DNA of 64,000 nt from a virus. Below are positions 8,065 through 16,928 of the stretch, one piece after another; within the stretch, counting starts at the first letter, position 1; each line of letters opens with the position of its first letter. The notes below the pieces were generated by a model. That model did no database searches. It was not told the origin of the DNA and saw nothing but the letters and a program-made list of their open reading frames with translations. The stretch is from the IMG/VR virus record IMGVR_UViG_3300017987_000003, positions 62,001 through 126,000 of that record; one strand, 5' to 3'. A program made the translations under genes and the position numbers.

Positions 8065-8295
8065 ATGCAGCTGAAGTGTCCACGATGTCGGAAGCGTATT
8101 TTGAGTTGGAAGATGATAGGTGGAATGCGTCTTCTTCATAGCTATAAGAATGGGAAGCTTTTCTATCAGGTTACGTGTTCCAAATGTGGCAGTTGGAAGA
8201 TGAGTCAAAAGACCGAACAAAAGCTCCGAGCGAGAGCCGAGAGCATAGAACAACGCTGCAAATGCTGTGGTGTTAAGAAAGGAAAAAGAAGATGA
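8065..8295 (+). CDS. Small zinc-ribbon protein
   Basis: 76 residues, starting directly after the previous stop. Three Cys pairs: CPRC near the N-terminus, CSKC in the middle and CKCC at the end. Basic overall, so a nucleic-acid-binding zinc ribbon is likely. It overlaps pncA by four bases. Confidence 0.7.
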   Translation: MQLKCPRCRKRILSWKMIGGMRLLHSYKNGKLFYQVTCSKCGSWKMSQKTEQKLRARAESIEQRCKCCGVKKGKRR

Positions 8296-9092
8296 AGAGT
8301 GTACATCTGTTACTGATCGACCCTCAGTTTGACTTCTGTGACCCTGCGGGATCCCTCTGCGTTCCTGGTGCGGATCAGGACATGGATCGAGTGGCCGAGA
8401 TGATCAGGCGGGTCGGCGGCAAGTTGGCGGATATCCATGTCACATTGGATCAGCATCATCTTCTGGATGTCGCCCATCCGCTGATGTGGCGCGACAAGGA
8501 TGGCAACCCGCCACCTCCCTTCACGATCATCACAGCGAAGGACATCGAGGAAGGAAACTGGACGCCAGTTCGTCCTTCTTTCACGCGCAAGATGATCGAG
8601 TATGCCAAGGGGTTGGAGTTTAGTGGACGCTATCCTCTTTGTATCTGGCCTCCGCACTGCTTGATCGGGACTCTTGGCGCGACGATGGTGGATTCGATTC
8701 GTGTGGCTCTTGATGCATGGGTCAACGACAGCCCAGCGATCGTGGACTTCGTGTCCAAGGGATCCAACATCTGGACCGAGCACTACTCGGGCGTGAAGGC
8801 CGAGGTTCCCGATCCTGGCGATCCGAGCACTCAGCTCAATACGCGGCTGATTCAGACGCTGGAGGAGGCCGACGAGATCCTGATTGCGGGAGAGGCGGGA
8901 TCGCACTGCCTGGCGAACACGGTGCGGGATATCGCAGATGGTTTTTCCGACGACAGTCTCATTGCCAAGTTTGTGCTGATCACGGACGGCACGAGCCCCG
9001 TTCCTGGGTTCGAGAATTTGCAGGGCGATTTCATCACCGAGATGACGGGGCGTGGCATGAGGACGATCACGGCAGACGAGGTGTTGAGATAA
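8292..9092 (+). CDS. pncA: Nicotinamidase (cysteine hydrolase)
   Basis: 266 residues of the isochorismatase-like cysteine hydrolase fold. Catalytic residues are visible: Asp10 in LLLIDPQFDF, Lys156 in VSKGSN and Cys206 in AGSHCLANT. The metal-site region reads TLDQHH (53-56), and the family WPPHC-x-x-GT-x-GA motif is at 119-130. Nicotinamidase converts nicotinamide to nicotinic acid, the first step of Preiss-Handler NAD salvage. The pncB and nadE genes lie 2.6 and 3.8 kb downstream, which supports nicotinamide over other cysteine-hydrolase substrates. Confidence 0.9.
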   Translation: MKSVHLLLIDPQFDFCDPAGSLCVPGADQDMDRVAEMIRRVGGKLADIHVTLDQHHLLDVAHPLMWRDKDGNPPPPFTIITAKDIEEGNWTPVRPSFTRKMIEYAKGLEFSGRYPLCIWPPHCLIGTLGATMVDSIRVALDAWVNDSPAIVDFVSKGSNIWTEHYSGVKAEVPDPGDPSTQLNTRLIQTLEEADEILIAGEAGSHCLANTVRDIADGFSDDSLIAKFVLITDGTSPVPGFENLQGDFITEMTGRGMRTITADEVLR

Positions 9093-9144
9093 GCGGTTGA
9101 AAACCAAGGACGGTTCCCGAGGGAGCCTTGTGAAAGGATGAAAG

Positions 9145-9900
9145 ATGCCAAAGTTGAATGATGACAGTTTGATGGAGGAGCGGACGCTCCCCAATGCTTC
9201 CTTCGGGTACAGCGCGACTCGAATCGAGGAGCTAGGCGCAACAGAATACACGACGGTCGACCTGATCGTGGATGTGAGCGGCAGCGTGGATGCTTACGCG
9301 AAAGACATGGAGAAGGCGATCCAGGAGATCGTCAATGCCTGCAAACTCTCGCCACGGGCTGACAACCTGATGATCCGTTTCGTGACTTTCAACCAGCGGA
9401 TGGCCGAAATTCACGGCTACAAGTTGCTGGAGAATTGCAACCTTTCCGACTACGACAATGTTCTCTCTTGCTACGGCGGGACGGCCCTGTTTGACGCGGC
9501 AGAGAACGCGGTTCTGTCGGCGGTCGACTATGCTAAGAGCCTCACCGACAACGACTTCGCGGTGAACAGCATCGTGTTTTTCCTCACGGACGGGGACGAC
9601 AATAGCTCGGCGGTGAGCGCGAACGCGGTGAAGATGGCCCTGGAAGAGGCGACTCGATCTGAGGCGACAGAGAGCATGGTGTCGATTCTGATCGGTGTCG
9701 GCGTGGGAGGATATGCTGACATAAGCAAGTTCCTGAAGAAGTTCGAGCAGGATGCGGAGCTGACTCAGTACGTCGAGACCAAGGATGCGAACGCGAAGAC
9801 GCTGGCCAAGCTTGCCGAGTTTGTGAGCAAGTCAATCAGCGCGCAAAGTCAAGCGCTTGGAACAGGTGGGCCGTCGCAGCCCACTTCGTTGAGCATCTGA
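9145..9900 (+). CDS. VWA-domain protein, TerY-like
   Basis: 251 residues; the domain starts near residue 37. The MIDAS motif is complete: DVSGS at 43-47, the Thr in GGTALFDA and an Asp in FFLTDGDD. TerY-type VWA proteins usually accompany a PP2C phosphatase and a protein kinase (the TerY-P triad), and both occur here at 10796 and 13919. Its stop overlaps the next ATG. Confidence 0.85.
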   Translation: MPKLNDDSLMEERTLPNASFGYSATRIEELGATEYTTVDLIVDVSGSVDAYAKDMEKAIQEIVNACKLSPRADNLMIRFVTFNQRMAEIHGYKLLENCNLSDYDNVLSCYGGTALFDAAENAVLSAVDYAKSLTDNDFAVNSIVFFLTDGDDNSSAVSANAVKMALEEATRSEATESMVSILIGVGVGGYADISKFLKKFEQDAELTQYVETKDANAKTLAKLAEFVSKSISAQSQALGTGGPSQPTSLSI

Positions 9901-10619
9901 TGGCCAAGAAAAAATACCAGCCTGAATTCACCGATCTGACCGCGATCACGCGAAACGCGGATCGGCAGAGGACTGTAGTGATCCTGGAGGACCCACACCG
10001 AGACAACCGCATGAAGTGGCTGGAATTCGGAGAGTGTCGGTTGCGTCGGATCGAGGGGCGTGAGCATGCCGAGTACGAGCTGCACGCGTTTCTGATGCGG
10101 GGGGTGACCGATGGCGAGCACGACTCCGCGTGCGCTGTAAACCTGCCCCTGATCGGGGTGGAGTTCAGGGGGATCGAATACCAGCAGGCGACAATCACGG
10201 CGTTTGTGTCCCTGGAGGGTGGCGAGCCATATCCCAACTTCCGAGTGCCGAGGCCAGGGTACAATCCGATGGAGCAAGAGGATGCGGCGCCGTGCGACAG
10301 CAAGCACTGCAAGGACGATCCGCACATCATCGTGTCCGATAGGTTCTATATGCCAGATTTCGATCCCGAGTTGTACGCGGCGGTTGCTGGGAGGCGCGTG
10401 AGGATCTCGATTGGTCCGAATCCGAATGAGAAGGAGGATGAGGTGCGGCGATTGACCAGGGAGATGATTTTCTTCAGGCATCTCGCAGGGGATATGGCGC
10501 TTGAAATCAGGGGGCTGAGAAGCACCGAGCCTGACCCAGGCGTAGTCATCAAGCAGTACATACAGAGGGCTGCGGAGAGGGGTATTTTTCTCAACGGGAG
10601 AGATGAAGATGCAGACTAA
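9900..10619 (+). CDS. Hypothetical protein between VWA and PP2C genes
   Basis: 239 residues, overlapping the VWA gene. No family recognised. It contains a CDSKHCKDDPH segment that could bind metal. Its position suggests it is a partner in the VWA-phosphatase-kinase set; that is inference. Confidence 0.7.
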   Translation: MAKKKYQPEFTDLTAITRNADRQRTVVILEDPHRDNRMKWLEFGECRLRRIEGREHAEYELHAFLMRGVTDGEHDSACAVNLPLIGVEFRGIEYQQATITAFVSLEGGEPYPNFRVPRPGYNPMEQEDAAPCDSKHCKDDPHIIVSDRFYMPDFDPELYAAVAGRRVRISIGPNPNEKEDEVRRLTREMIFFRHLAGDMALEIRGLRSTEPDPGVVIKQYIQRAAERGIFLNGRDEDAD

Positions 10620-10806
10620 TTTGGTACAGATTGCTCGCTGCGAGGCTTTCGACATCGTTCCCACCGAGGATGATGCGGAGGATGTGCGGTGCTCGAACAT
10701 GGGGGTGAGGATCTTGGAGACCAACGAGTTCGGGCATCTACGACTGCGGTACGTTTGCAGGGATCACGGCTACGAGACGGGATTGGAGTACACCGATGCA
10801 AGCTGA
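10603..10806 (+). CDS. Hypothetical small protein
   Basis: 67 residues, overlapping its neighbours on both sides. Mainly strands; two cysteines near the middle and C-terminus (VRCSN, VCRDHGYE). No recognised function; co-translated with the PP2C gene. Confidence 0.6.
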   Translation: MKMQTNLVQIARCEAFDIVPTEDDAEDVRCSNMGVRILETNEFGHLRLRYVCRDHGYETGLEYTDAS

Positions 10807-11653
10807 TCACGCATTTACAATTGGGCATTCGCACAAGGTTTGTGAGGACTACGCGAGATCTGGTGTGACTCCTCCTTATTCGGGATGTTCGACTGCGTAT
10901 GCTTTCGTGTCCGACGGATGTTCCGGTAGCAAGGACACGGATGTTGGCGCAAGAATTCTGGTTTCTGGAGTCGAGCAGAGTCTATTTGCAGGTCGACGGG
11001 TCAAGGCGACGGATGACATTTGTGCGATTATCTATTCCTGTGTTCCCGTGCAGCGGTTGTTGGGTCTTGATGAGGCGTGTCTGGATGCGACGCTTCTTGG
11101 GGTCTATGTTGACACCCGTATCAATGTCTTTGGGATGGGTGACGGTGTGATCGCGTTCAAGATGCATTCTGGTGATCTGGTGGCGTTCGACATTCTTTCG
11201 CCATCTGGGTTCCCACTTTATCCGTCCTACTTCTTGAACCGCTCTCGTCTGATCGGCGTCCAGGAAGAGATGCGGCAGGATCCAGAGCGCGGGTGGCGCG
11301 TGGACTATATCCGCGAGAAGGGGGACACGATCGAACGCGAAGAGCGGTGCTTTTGGAGTAGGGGTCTGGATCTGTTTGTGCAGAGCTACTCGCGGGGCGA
11401 CGAGGATCCAAGCTGCGTGGACGATGACGATTTTATCGAGACAGTGGCGGTGTTTTCTGACGGGGTAGGCAGTTTTGTCGATGAGAACCGCCAGAGCGTG
11501 TCCCAGCTGGATGTGGTCCGCGAGCTGATGGCCTTCAAAGGCTACAAGGGGGAGTTTGTGAAGCGGCGACTCCAGGGCTTCCTGCGCGCGTGTGCGAAGC
11601 GCGGGTGGAAGCATGATGATGATCTCTCGATGGGCGCGGTTTACTTGGGTTGA
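10796..11653 (+). CDS. PP2C-family serine/threonine phosphatase
   Basis: 285 residues. PP2C metal motifs are visible: an N-terminal EDYA, VSDGCSGS (Asp40-Gly41), GMGDGVIAF in the core, FSDGVGSF and DDDLSMGAVYL at the C-terminus. PPM/PP2C enzymes remove phosphate from Ser/Thr. With the VWA protein and kinase nearby it completes a TerY-P-like triad; the likely substrate is the kinase or the kinase's target. The stop lies inside the next -35 element. Confidence 0.85.
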   Translation: MQADHAFTIGHSHKVCEDYARSGVTPPYSGCSTAYAFVSDGCSGSKDTDVGARILVSGVEQSLFAGRRVKATDDICAIIYSCVPVQRLLGLDEACLDATLLGVYVDTRINVFGMGDGVIAFKMHSGDLVAFDILSPSGFPLYPSYFLNRSRLIGVQEEMRQDPERGWRVDYIREKGDTIEREERCFWSRGLDLFVQSYSRGDEDPSCVDDDDFIETVAVFSDGVGSFVDENRQSVSQLDVVRELMAFKGYKGEFVKRRLQGFLRACAKRGWKHDDDLSMGAVYLG

Positions 11654-11714
11654 CAAACGCGCAGGAGTGCTTAGAGTGTGTGCTGATGGCCGTCGAGATG
11701 ACGGCAGGAGGAGA
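11650..11714 (+). promoter_or_regulatory. Promoter with GCCGTC-GAGAT-GACGGC leader hairpin for pncB
   Basis: TTGACA (11650-11655) followed by AACGC, 16-base spacer, TAGAGT (11672-11677). A perfect 6-bp hairpin with a GAGAT loop (11689-11705) touches the AGGAGGAG ribosome site. Confidence 0.8.
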
Positions 11715-11718
11715 CTAA

Positions 11719-12909
11719 ATGGCCACTGTTGACGATCCAATCATCACGAGTCTTTTAGACAACGATCTCTACAAATTCTCAATGCAGAATGCTGTGTTTC
11801 GGTTGTTCCCAGATGCTTGCGTGGAGTACAGCTTCATTGATCGGGGTCAGACGAAATGGAGTCCAATGGGAGAGAGCCTGAAGGATCAGATTCAGGCATA
11901 TTGCGAACTCCAGTTCGCCGAGGCCGAGATTGATTTTCTCCGACGGAAGTGCCCTTATCTCTCGAAGCATTACCTGGAGTGGCTCCAGGGATATCGGCCC
12001 GATCCCGACGAGGTTTCCCTCAAATGGGACGGTAGCCTTCGGAATCTGACTGTCCGTGGGCCATGGTATCGGACGATCCTCTGGGAGGTGCCTTTGATGG
12101 CTATGATCTCGGAGCAGTATTATCGTTCGGATCCTCAGATGGATGGCAAGATCCTGGACCGCAGCCGAGACATCGAGAAAGCTCGTCGCATGGGGCGGAT
12201 TGCTCCGTACTCAGACTTTGGGACGCGGCGCAGGTTTTCGAGGGAGAATCACGAGCGTATTGTGCAGATCCACAAAAAGCACGGGGGCAGAAGATTTCAG
12301 GGGACCAGCAACGTCTGGATGGCGATGAAATATGACCTGGATCCCAGGGGGACGATGGCCCACGAATGGATCATGTTTCATGCGGCGGCCTACGGCTATC
12401 GGAGCGCGAATGAGATGGCTCTGCGAAATTGGTACGATGTCTACAAAGGGGAGCTGGGGATTGCCCTGACCGACACGTACACGTCGCTGCGGTTTTTCCG
12501 TGATATGGATGTTGACCTGGCGCAGATCTACGACGGCTTGAGGCACGATAGCGGTGATCCGATCGCGTTTGCATACGAGGCGGCTGATTTTTATATCGAG
12601 AACGGGATCCAGCCGAGTTCTAAGAAAATAGTATTTTCGGATGGGCTGACGGTTGATCGAGCTGAGGAGATTTACGAGGCTTGCAAGGGGGTGACGAAAC
12701 CCTCTTTTGGAATTGGAACTCATTTCACGAATGACCTTGGGGTGCCCGCGTTAAATATGGTCATCAAAATGACGAAGGCTTCCTTGGAGGGGGAGGACTA
12801 TTTCATCCCGACGGTGAAATTGTCGGATGTTTCGGGCAAGCACACGGGATCCAAGGAGTCGGTGTATTCGTGCAAAATACAGCTGGGATTGGCTGAGACA
12901 GGAGTTTGA
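11719..12909 (+). CDS. pncB: Nicotinate phosphoribosyltransferase
   Basis: 396 residues, full length for PncB. Family signatures in order: DNDLYKFSMQ, YSFIDRG, GPWYRTILWEVPLMAMISE, FGTRRRFS, FQGTSNV, GTMAHEW (with the histidine phosphorylated in PncB), ALTDTYTS, RHDSGDP, KIVFSDGL, FGIGTHFTND and a KLSDVSGK phosphate-binding segment. It makes nicotinate mononucleotide from nicotinic acid and PRPP, with ATP hydrolysis. The motifs match PncB, not the nicotinamide-specific NadV/NAMPT. nadE starts two bases downstream. Confidence 0.95.
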   Translation: MATVDDPIITSLLDNDLYKFSMQNAVFRLFPDACVEYSFIDRGQTKWSPMGESLKDQIQAYCELQFAEAEIDFLRRKCPYLSKHYLEWLQGYRPDPDEVSLKWDGSLRNLTVRGPWYRTILWEVPLMAMISEQYYRSDPQMDGKILDRSRDIEKARRMGRIAPYSDFGTRRRFSRENHERIVQIHKKHGGRRFQGTSNVWMAMKYDLDPRGTMAHEWIMFHAAAYGYRSANEMALRNWYDVYKGELGIALTDTYTSLRFFRDMDVDLAQIYDGLRHDSGDPIAFAYEAADFYIENGIQPSSKKIVFSDGLTVDRAEEIYEACKGVTKPSFGIGTHFTNDLGVPALNMVIKMTKASLEGEDYFIPTVKLSDVSGKHTGSKESVYSCKIQLGLAETGV

Positions 12910-12910
12910 T

Positions 12911-13732
12911 GTGAGGGAAGAAATTGACAAAGTAGTAAAGTGGATCGGTGACTTTGTGGTTCAGGCTAAAGCTGACGGGGTTGTAGTTGGTCTGAGCGGT
13001 GGGGTGGATTCGGCGGTTGTGTGTGCTCTTGCGGTTGAGGCTCTAGGTGCTGAAAATGTGATTTGTCTTGCGATTCCGATCGAATCAGATCCCAGGGACA
13101 TACTGGATGCCGAGCGTGTTTCCCAGCATCTTGGGATTGGAACGGTGTCGGTCTGCGATCTTGGCGCGGCATTCCAGGTGATGGCGATGACTCTTGACAT
13201 GCGGTGCGGTTCGCGACGTGGGGACGGTATTGGACCAGACACTGTGCGGACTTCCCGTTCGCTTTGCCTCGCAAATATGAAGGCTCGACTTCGGATGACG
13301 ACTCTCTACAATGAGGCGGCGATGTGCAACTATCTCGTGATCGGCACTGGCAACAAGAGTGAGTTGATGCTTGGCTACGTCACGAAATGGGGGGACAATG
13401 CTTGCGACTTTGAGCCTCTCGGTGAGTTTTACAAGACCGAGGTGGACGAGATGGCTCGCGAGCTGGGATTACCAGAAGACATTTGCACGCGGGAGCCGAG
13501 TCCTGGCTTGGAGCTTGGGGTTACCGATCGAGTAGAGCTTGGTGGCGGTTATGATGAGATTGACCCGATTCTTAAATTTATCGCGGGAGGGGGGCGTTGG
13601 GAGTCGTTCGTTGATTGTAACGATGGGATTGGCTTTACGAAGGAGGACCAAGCGGATTACGAGCGGGTCCTGACTATGTACAGAAGGGCTGCGCACAAGA
13701 AGAAAATGCCGCCTATGTTCCAGAGGGGGTAG
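12911..13732 (+). CDS. nadE: NAD synthetase, ammonia-dependent type
   Basis: I choose the GTG at 12911: AGGAG precedes it by 7 bases and it directly follows the pncB stop. 273 residues. The ATP pyrophosphatase P-loop SGGVDS is at 29-34; later motifs are LANMKARLRM, IGTGNKSELMLGY, GDNACDFEPLGEFYKTEV and the C-terminal K-rich tail. No glutaminase domain, so it uses ammonia. It converts nicotinate adenine dinucleotide to NAD. NadD, which makes its substrate, is missing from the window and could be supplied by the host. Confidence 0.95.
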   Translation: MREEIDKVVKWIGDFVVQAKADGVVVGLSGGVDSAVVCALAVEALGAENVICLAIPIESDPRDILDAERVSQHLGIGTVSVCDLGAAFQVMAMTLDMRCGSRRGDGIGPDTVRTSRSLCLANMKARLRMTTLYNEAAMCNYLVIGTGNKSELMLGYVTKWGDNACDFEPLGEFYKTEVDEMARELGLPEDICTREPSPGLELGVTDRVELGGGYDEIDPILKFIAGGGRWESFVDCNDGIGFTKEDQADYERVLTMYRRAAHKKKMPPMFQRG

Positions 13733-13733
13733 A

Positions 13734-13922
13734 ATGAAGATCCAATTTGATATGGGAGAGGTTTTGTCTCTGTTACTCGAATACATTTTAATAGTGGACA
13801 ATGAGAGATTCAGGAAATTTCTTCGTCTGAAGCTCAAGGAAAATGAATACCCAGAGACGGCAGCGCTGATCCTTGGGGCTGTCGAAGCAGCGGAATATAG
13901 AGATAAGGGGTTGTCGGGATGA
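13734..13922 (+). CDS. Hypothetical small protein between nadE and kinase
   Basis: 62 residues, helical, starting right after the nadE stop and overlapping the kinase gene by 4 bases. No recognised domain. Confidence 0.6.
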   Translation: MKIQFDMGEVLSLLLEYILIVDNERFRKFLRLKLKENEYPETAALILGAVEAAEYRDKGLSG

Positions 13923-15598
13923 AGCTGAAAATTGTAGGAGGGGGGCAAGTCAACCTGTCGAAGCGTGATTTTGTCGGCTCGGGCGGTGAGGGCAGCGTGT
14001 ATGTACGGGGTGATACTGCTTACAAGATTTACGCGAAGTCTGATCGCGTGATCCCCGAGGGGAAGCTTCGTGATTTGTCTGGCATCAAGAACCCGAACGT
14101 GATTCGTCCGTTGAATATGTTGATGTCGCTCAAGAATAAGCCAGTCGGTTATACGATGAAATTCGTTCAGGGTGGTGTGCCGATTTGCCAGATGTTTACG
14201 AAGGCGTACAAAAAGCGCAATGGAATCGATCCTCAGATGGTTCTTGGGATTGTCCAGGATATGCAGGAGGGTCTTCGGAGTATTCATGCGGCGGATGTTC
14301 TTGTGGTGGATCTCAATGAGATGAATCTGCTTGTGAAATCTTCGGATGTTTTCTGGATCGATGTGGACAGCTACGAGACACGGAACTATCCAGCGACGGC
14401 GATCATGGATAGCATCAGAGACTGGCATGCCAATGGAAAGTGGTCTCGCGAGACGGACTGGTTTTCATGGGGGATTGTGAGTTTCCAGATGTTCATGGGG
14501 ATTCATCCCTACAAGGGCAAACATCAGTCTGTGAAAAAGATGCCAGATCGGATGAAGCAGAATCTCTCGGTTTTTAATCAGGAGGTCAAGGTTCCGAAGA
14601 TGGTCCCGAGCTTTGATACGATTCCTGAGGCATATCGCCGCTGGTATCATGCGGTTTTTGAGGAGGGGCGTCGGGTGCCTCCTCCGAAGGATTTGGCTGC
14701 GGTGGTTGTGCTTGCGACGCCTCGTCAGATTTCGAGTACCGACAAGATTAAAATCTCGGAAATAAATTCGTTTGACATGGATGTCCTGCGGTACGCGAGA
14801 TTAGGGGGGCTTGATCTTGTGGCGATGGATGGTGGCATTGTTTGCCTCACGAATGGGCGCGGAACGCCGATCACCCTGCGGGGAGATGGTCATTTTGGGC
14901 ACACGGAGGCCAAGGCGCCCTTGTACGGCCGCTGGAAAGGTGGCGAGGCAATCCTGGTCGATCCACGAACAGGCGGCGCTGTGGGCCATCCTGTGCCCTG
15001 TCAGTCGATGATGGCGTATGAAGGACATTTTTATGTTCATCAAGGTGATAACATAATCGAAATGACAGCTAAGGAGGTGGGAGGTGCGACCATGCTTTTC
15101 CCACACCCAGTGGCGAATGTGATGCCGAAGGCGACCCAGTTGTTTGACGGTGTGGCGATCCAGAACATGCTGGGGACCTGGTACGCTTCGGTGTTTCCTG
15201 CTTCGAAGCGCAGCTACCAGGTTCGTCTGGCTGATTTGGACGGCTACAGGGTGGTGGACGCCAAGCATGATCGTGGTGTGTTGATTGTGATCGGGACGAA
15301 GAATGGCCAGTACGACAAGTTCGTCTACCGCTTCGAGCGGGATTACACTCGGACGATCCTTTTCTGGAAGGACGAAGATGTGGTCTATTCGGGGGTCAAT
15401 TTTGTGACTTTGGACAAGGGGGTGTGCGCGCATATTGATGAGGCTGAGGATCTTGTTTTGTTTGGCTCTTCGCCATCGGCGGATGGAGTAAAAAGGATCT
15501 CGGATCCAGTGCTCGGTGGGGATATGAGATTGTTTCGGCGAGACAATGATGTGGTCTTTGCGCGGGGCAAGCAATTGTTCAAACTGGCGACGAAGTGA
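13919..15598 (+). CDS. Protein kinase with C-terminal beta-propeller-like region
   Basis: 559 residues. The kinase half has a glycine loop (GSGGEGSVY, 20-28), ATP lysine K36 in AYKIY, catalytic Asp131 and Asn136 in VVDLNEMNLLV, and the metal Asp148 in WIDVDSY in place of DFG. These are features of the TerY-P-associated bacterial kinases rather than of Hanks kinases with HRD/DFG. Residues about 280-559 are repeated four-stranded units rich in Gly and aromatic residues, most like a beta-propeller. Together with the PP2C and VWA genes it forms a phospho-signalling set that shares transcripts with NAD salvage genes. Confidence 0.85.
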   Translation: MKLKIVGGGQVNLSKRDFVGSGGEGSVYVRGDTAYKIYAKSDRVIPEGKLRDLSGIKNPNVIRPLNMLMSLKNKPVGYTMKFVQGGVPICQMFTKAYKKRNGIDPQMVLGIVQDMQEGLRSIHAADVLVVDLNEMNLLVKSSDVFWIDVDSYETRNYPATAIMDSIRDWHANGKWSRETDWFSWGIVSFQMFMGIHPYKGKHQSVKKMPDRMKQNLSVFNQEVKVPKMVPSFDTIPEAYRRWYHAVFEEGRRVPPPKDLAAVVVLATPRQISSTDKIKISEINSFDMDVLRYARLGGLDLVAMDGGIVCLTNGRGTPITLRGDGHFGHTEAKAPLYGRWKGGEAILVDPRTGGAVGHPVPCQSMMAYEGHFYVHQGDNIIEMTAKEVGGATMLFPHPVANVMPKATQLFDGVAIQNMLGTWYASVFPASKRSYQVRLADLDGYRVVDAKHDRGVLIVIGTKNGQYDKFVYRFERDYTRTILFWKDEDVVYSGVNFVTLDKGVCAHIDEAEDLVLFGSSPSADGVKRISDPVLGGDMRLFRRDNDVVFARGKQLFKLATK

Positions 15599-15601
15599 GC
15601 G

Positions 15602-15665
15602 TTGACAAACGGCACTGGGTTCGGCATTATATGCGAGATGGCCGCGAGGATTGTGGCAGGAGGAG
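15602..15665 (+). promoter_or_regulatory. Promoter with GCCGC-GAGGATT-GTGGC leader hairpin
   Basis: TTGACA (15602-15607), 17-base spacer, CATTAT (15625-15630). The hairpin (15641-15657) ends at the AGGAGGAG ribosome site. Confidence 0.75.
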
Positions 15666-15668
15666 ATT

Positions 15669-16001
15669 ATGGATACGAGGGATGAAGAACAGGGGCCACG
15701 TGAACTAAGAGTTTATCAGCGATGCCAGGCTGATAGGAAGAGTTTTGCTATAGCTATCCCATCCTCGTCTGATTCAGGCACAGTTTACGAGATAAAGGGT
15801 TCGTTTATTCGAGGGGAGATTAGCTGTACTTGTCCAGGTTTTCAGTTTCGTGAGAACTGCAAACATCTCCGACTGGAGGTGACGGAGTGCGGATGGAGCG
15901 CATTGACGTCCCCAGAACCTCAGACGATGGAGCAGAAGAAAGATCATATCTGCCCACTTTGCGGGAGTGCGACGGTTGATGCGGCCTCTGGAGATTTTTG
16001 A
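15669..16001 (+). CDS. SWIM zinc-finger protein
   Basis: 110 residues from the ATG at 15669, which follows GGAGGAG. The SWIM motif CTCPGFQFRENCKH (C-x-C-x8-C-x-H) is in the middle, and a C-terminal CPLC pair suggests a second zinc site. SWIM domains bind DNA or proteins. Its stop overlaps the next promoter. Confidence 0.8.
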   Translation: MDTRDEEQGPRELRVYQRCQADRKSFAIAIPSSSDSGTVYEIKGSFIRGEISCTCPGFQFRENCKHLRLEVTECGWSALTSPEPQTMEQKKDHICPLCGSATVDAASGDF

Positions 16002-16080
16002 CGACTGAACGATCTCTGGAGTATAATGCCTTGTTTCAAGCTGGATGGTTTGGAATCGAGGCAGTGTTCGCCAGGAGGAT
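15998..16080 (+). promoter_or_regulatory. Promoter with consensus TATAAT
   Basis: TTGACG (15998-16003), 18-base spacer, TATAAT (16022-16027). This is the only perfect -10 in the window. A weak GGC...GCC pairing precedes the AGGAGG site. Confidence 0.75.
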
Positions 16081-16083
16081 AAG

Positions 16084-16923
16084 ATGAAGAAAGTGATAGT
16101 TTTGATTGCGATGGTCGTAATTTTAGGTATTGGCATGTTGGCAGCGGGGTTGTGTCCTCGCGTAGGGATAGTGGCAGCTGAACCAAAGGAGATAATTGAG
16201 GAAGTAGTTTTTTGTGGCACGGATATTTTTGATGCGGATCCATATCCGATGACTGAGTGGAGGGGGCCAGTAGCGAAAAAAGCTCCGTCCTTCCCCAATG
16301 CGCACCAATTGAAGCTGATTGGTCGTCTGGCCGAAGGGATCGCCAAATATAAAGGGGGGAGTTGGTGGGAGTGCGGACGTGAGATGGTTCAGCAAGAGGA
16401 GATCGAGGATCGTGCGCTGTTCTATGCATACGAAATTGTGAGAGCCGCTGATGAAGTCTCCGACCATGAAGAGAACGCCAAATTCACGCTGAATCCGTGG
16501 GGTCTTGCTGGGGTGATTCGTAACGAATCCCAGTTTGATCGGTGTGCTTTGGGGACGCATCCACGGCGTACTGCGTATCGATTGGGTCTTCTCAAAAAGC
16601 AGAAGCGCTGCATTTCGCATACGGAGGAGGAGGTTCTTGCGGTAGTTCAAAACGAGGATATGAACACATATTTTAAGCGATCGGGCTTCGATCTTGGGAC
16701 GGCGCAGTTGTTGTCACGGTTTTATGCAGATCCCAAGGATTTCAAGGCGATGCTTTCTGTTCGTGGAAGCACGACAGAGGCTGCCTATGCCATGCGGAGG
16801 CGTGGTCGGATTTTCGGCACGAAGAGACCGTGGCTATATTGGCGTGGATATCATTGCCAATGGTATGATGATAAGATTTCTCGCTGGGCTAGGCAGTTGG
16901 GGGCATTGCGTGGCGAGATATGA
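16084..16923 (+). CDS. Secreted lytic-transglycosylase-like protein
   Basis: 279 residues from the ATG at 16084. A signal sequence (KKVIVLIAMVVILGIGMLAAG) is followed by a mature domain with SLT features: GVIRNESQFD, containing the likely catalytic Glu, GFDLGTAQLLSRFY and a late PWLYWRGYHC segment. It probably cleaves peptidoglycan. Since it is exported on its own it may act in lysis or envelope remodelling. The match to the SLT GLMQI pattern is loose, so the exact family is uncertain. A strong terminator follows. Confidence 0.7.
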   Translation: MKKVIVLIAMVVILGIGMLAAGLCPRVGIVAAEPKEIIEEVVFCGTDIFDADPYPMTEWRGPVAKKAPSFPNAHQLKLIGRLAEGIAKYKGGSWWECGREMVQQEEIEDRALFYAYEIVRAADEVSDHEENAKFTLNPWGLAGVIRNESQFDRCALGTHPRRTAYRLGLLKKQKRCISHTEEEVLAVVQNEDMNTYFKRSGFDLGTAQLLSRFYADPKDFKAMLSVRGSTTEAAYAMRRRGRIFGTKRPWLYWRGYHCQWYDDKISRWARQLGALRGEI

Positions 16924-16928
16924 GTTTG

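Noticed and set aside
11719-12909. Nicotinamide phosphoribosyltransferase (NadV/NAMPT)
   Set aside because: The motif order, length and neighbours pncA and nadE fit nicotinate phosphoribosyltransferase PncB.
12827-12910. Longer nadE starting inside pncB
   Set aside because: The upstream codons read as pncB in another frame; the GTG at 12911 has the ribosome site.
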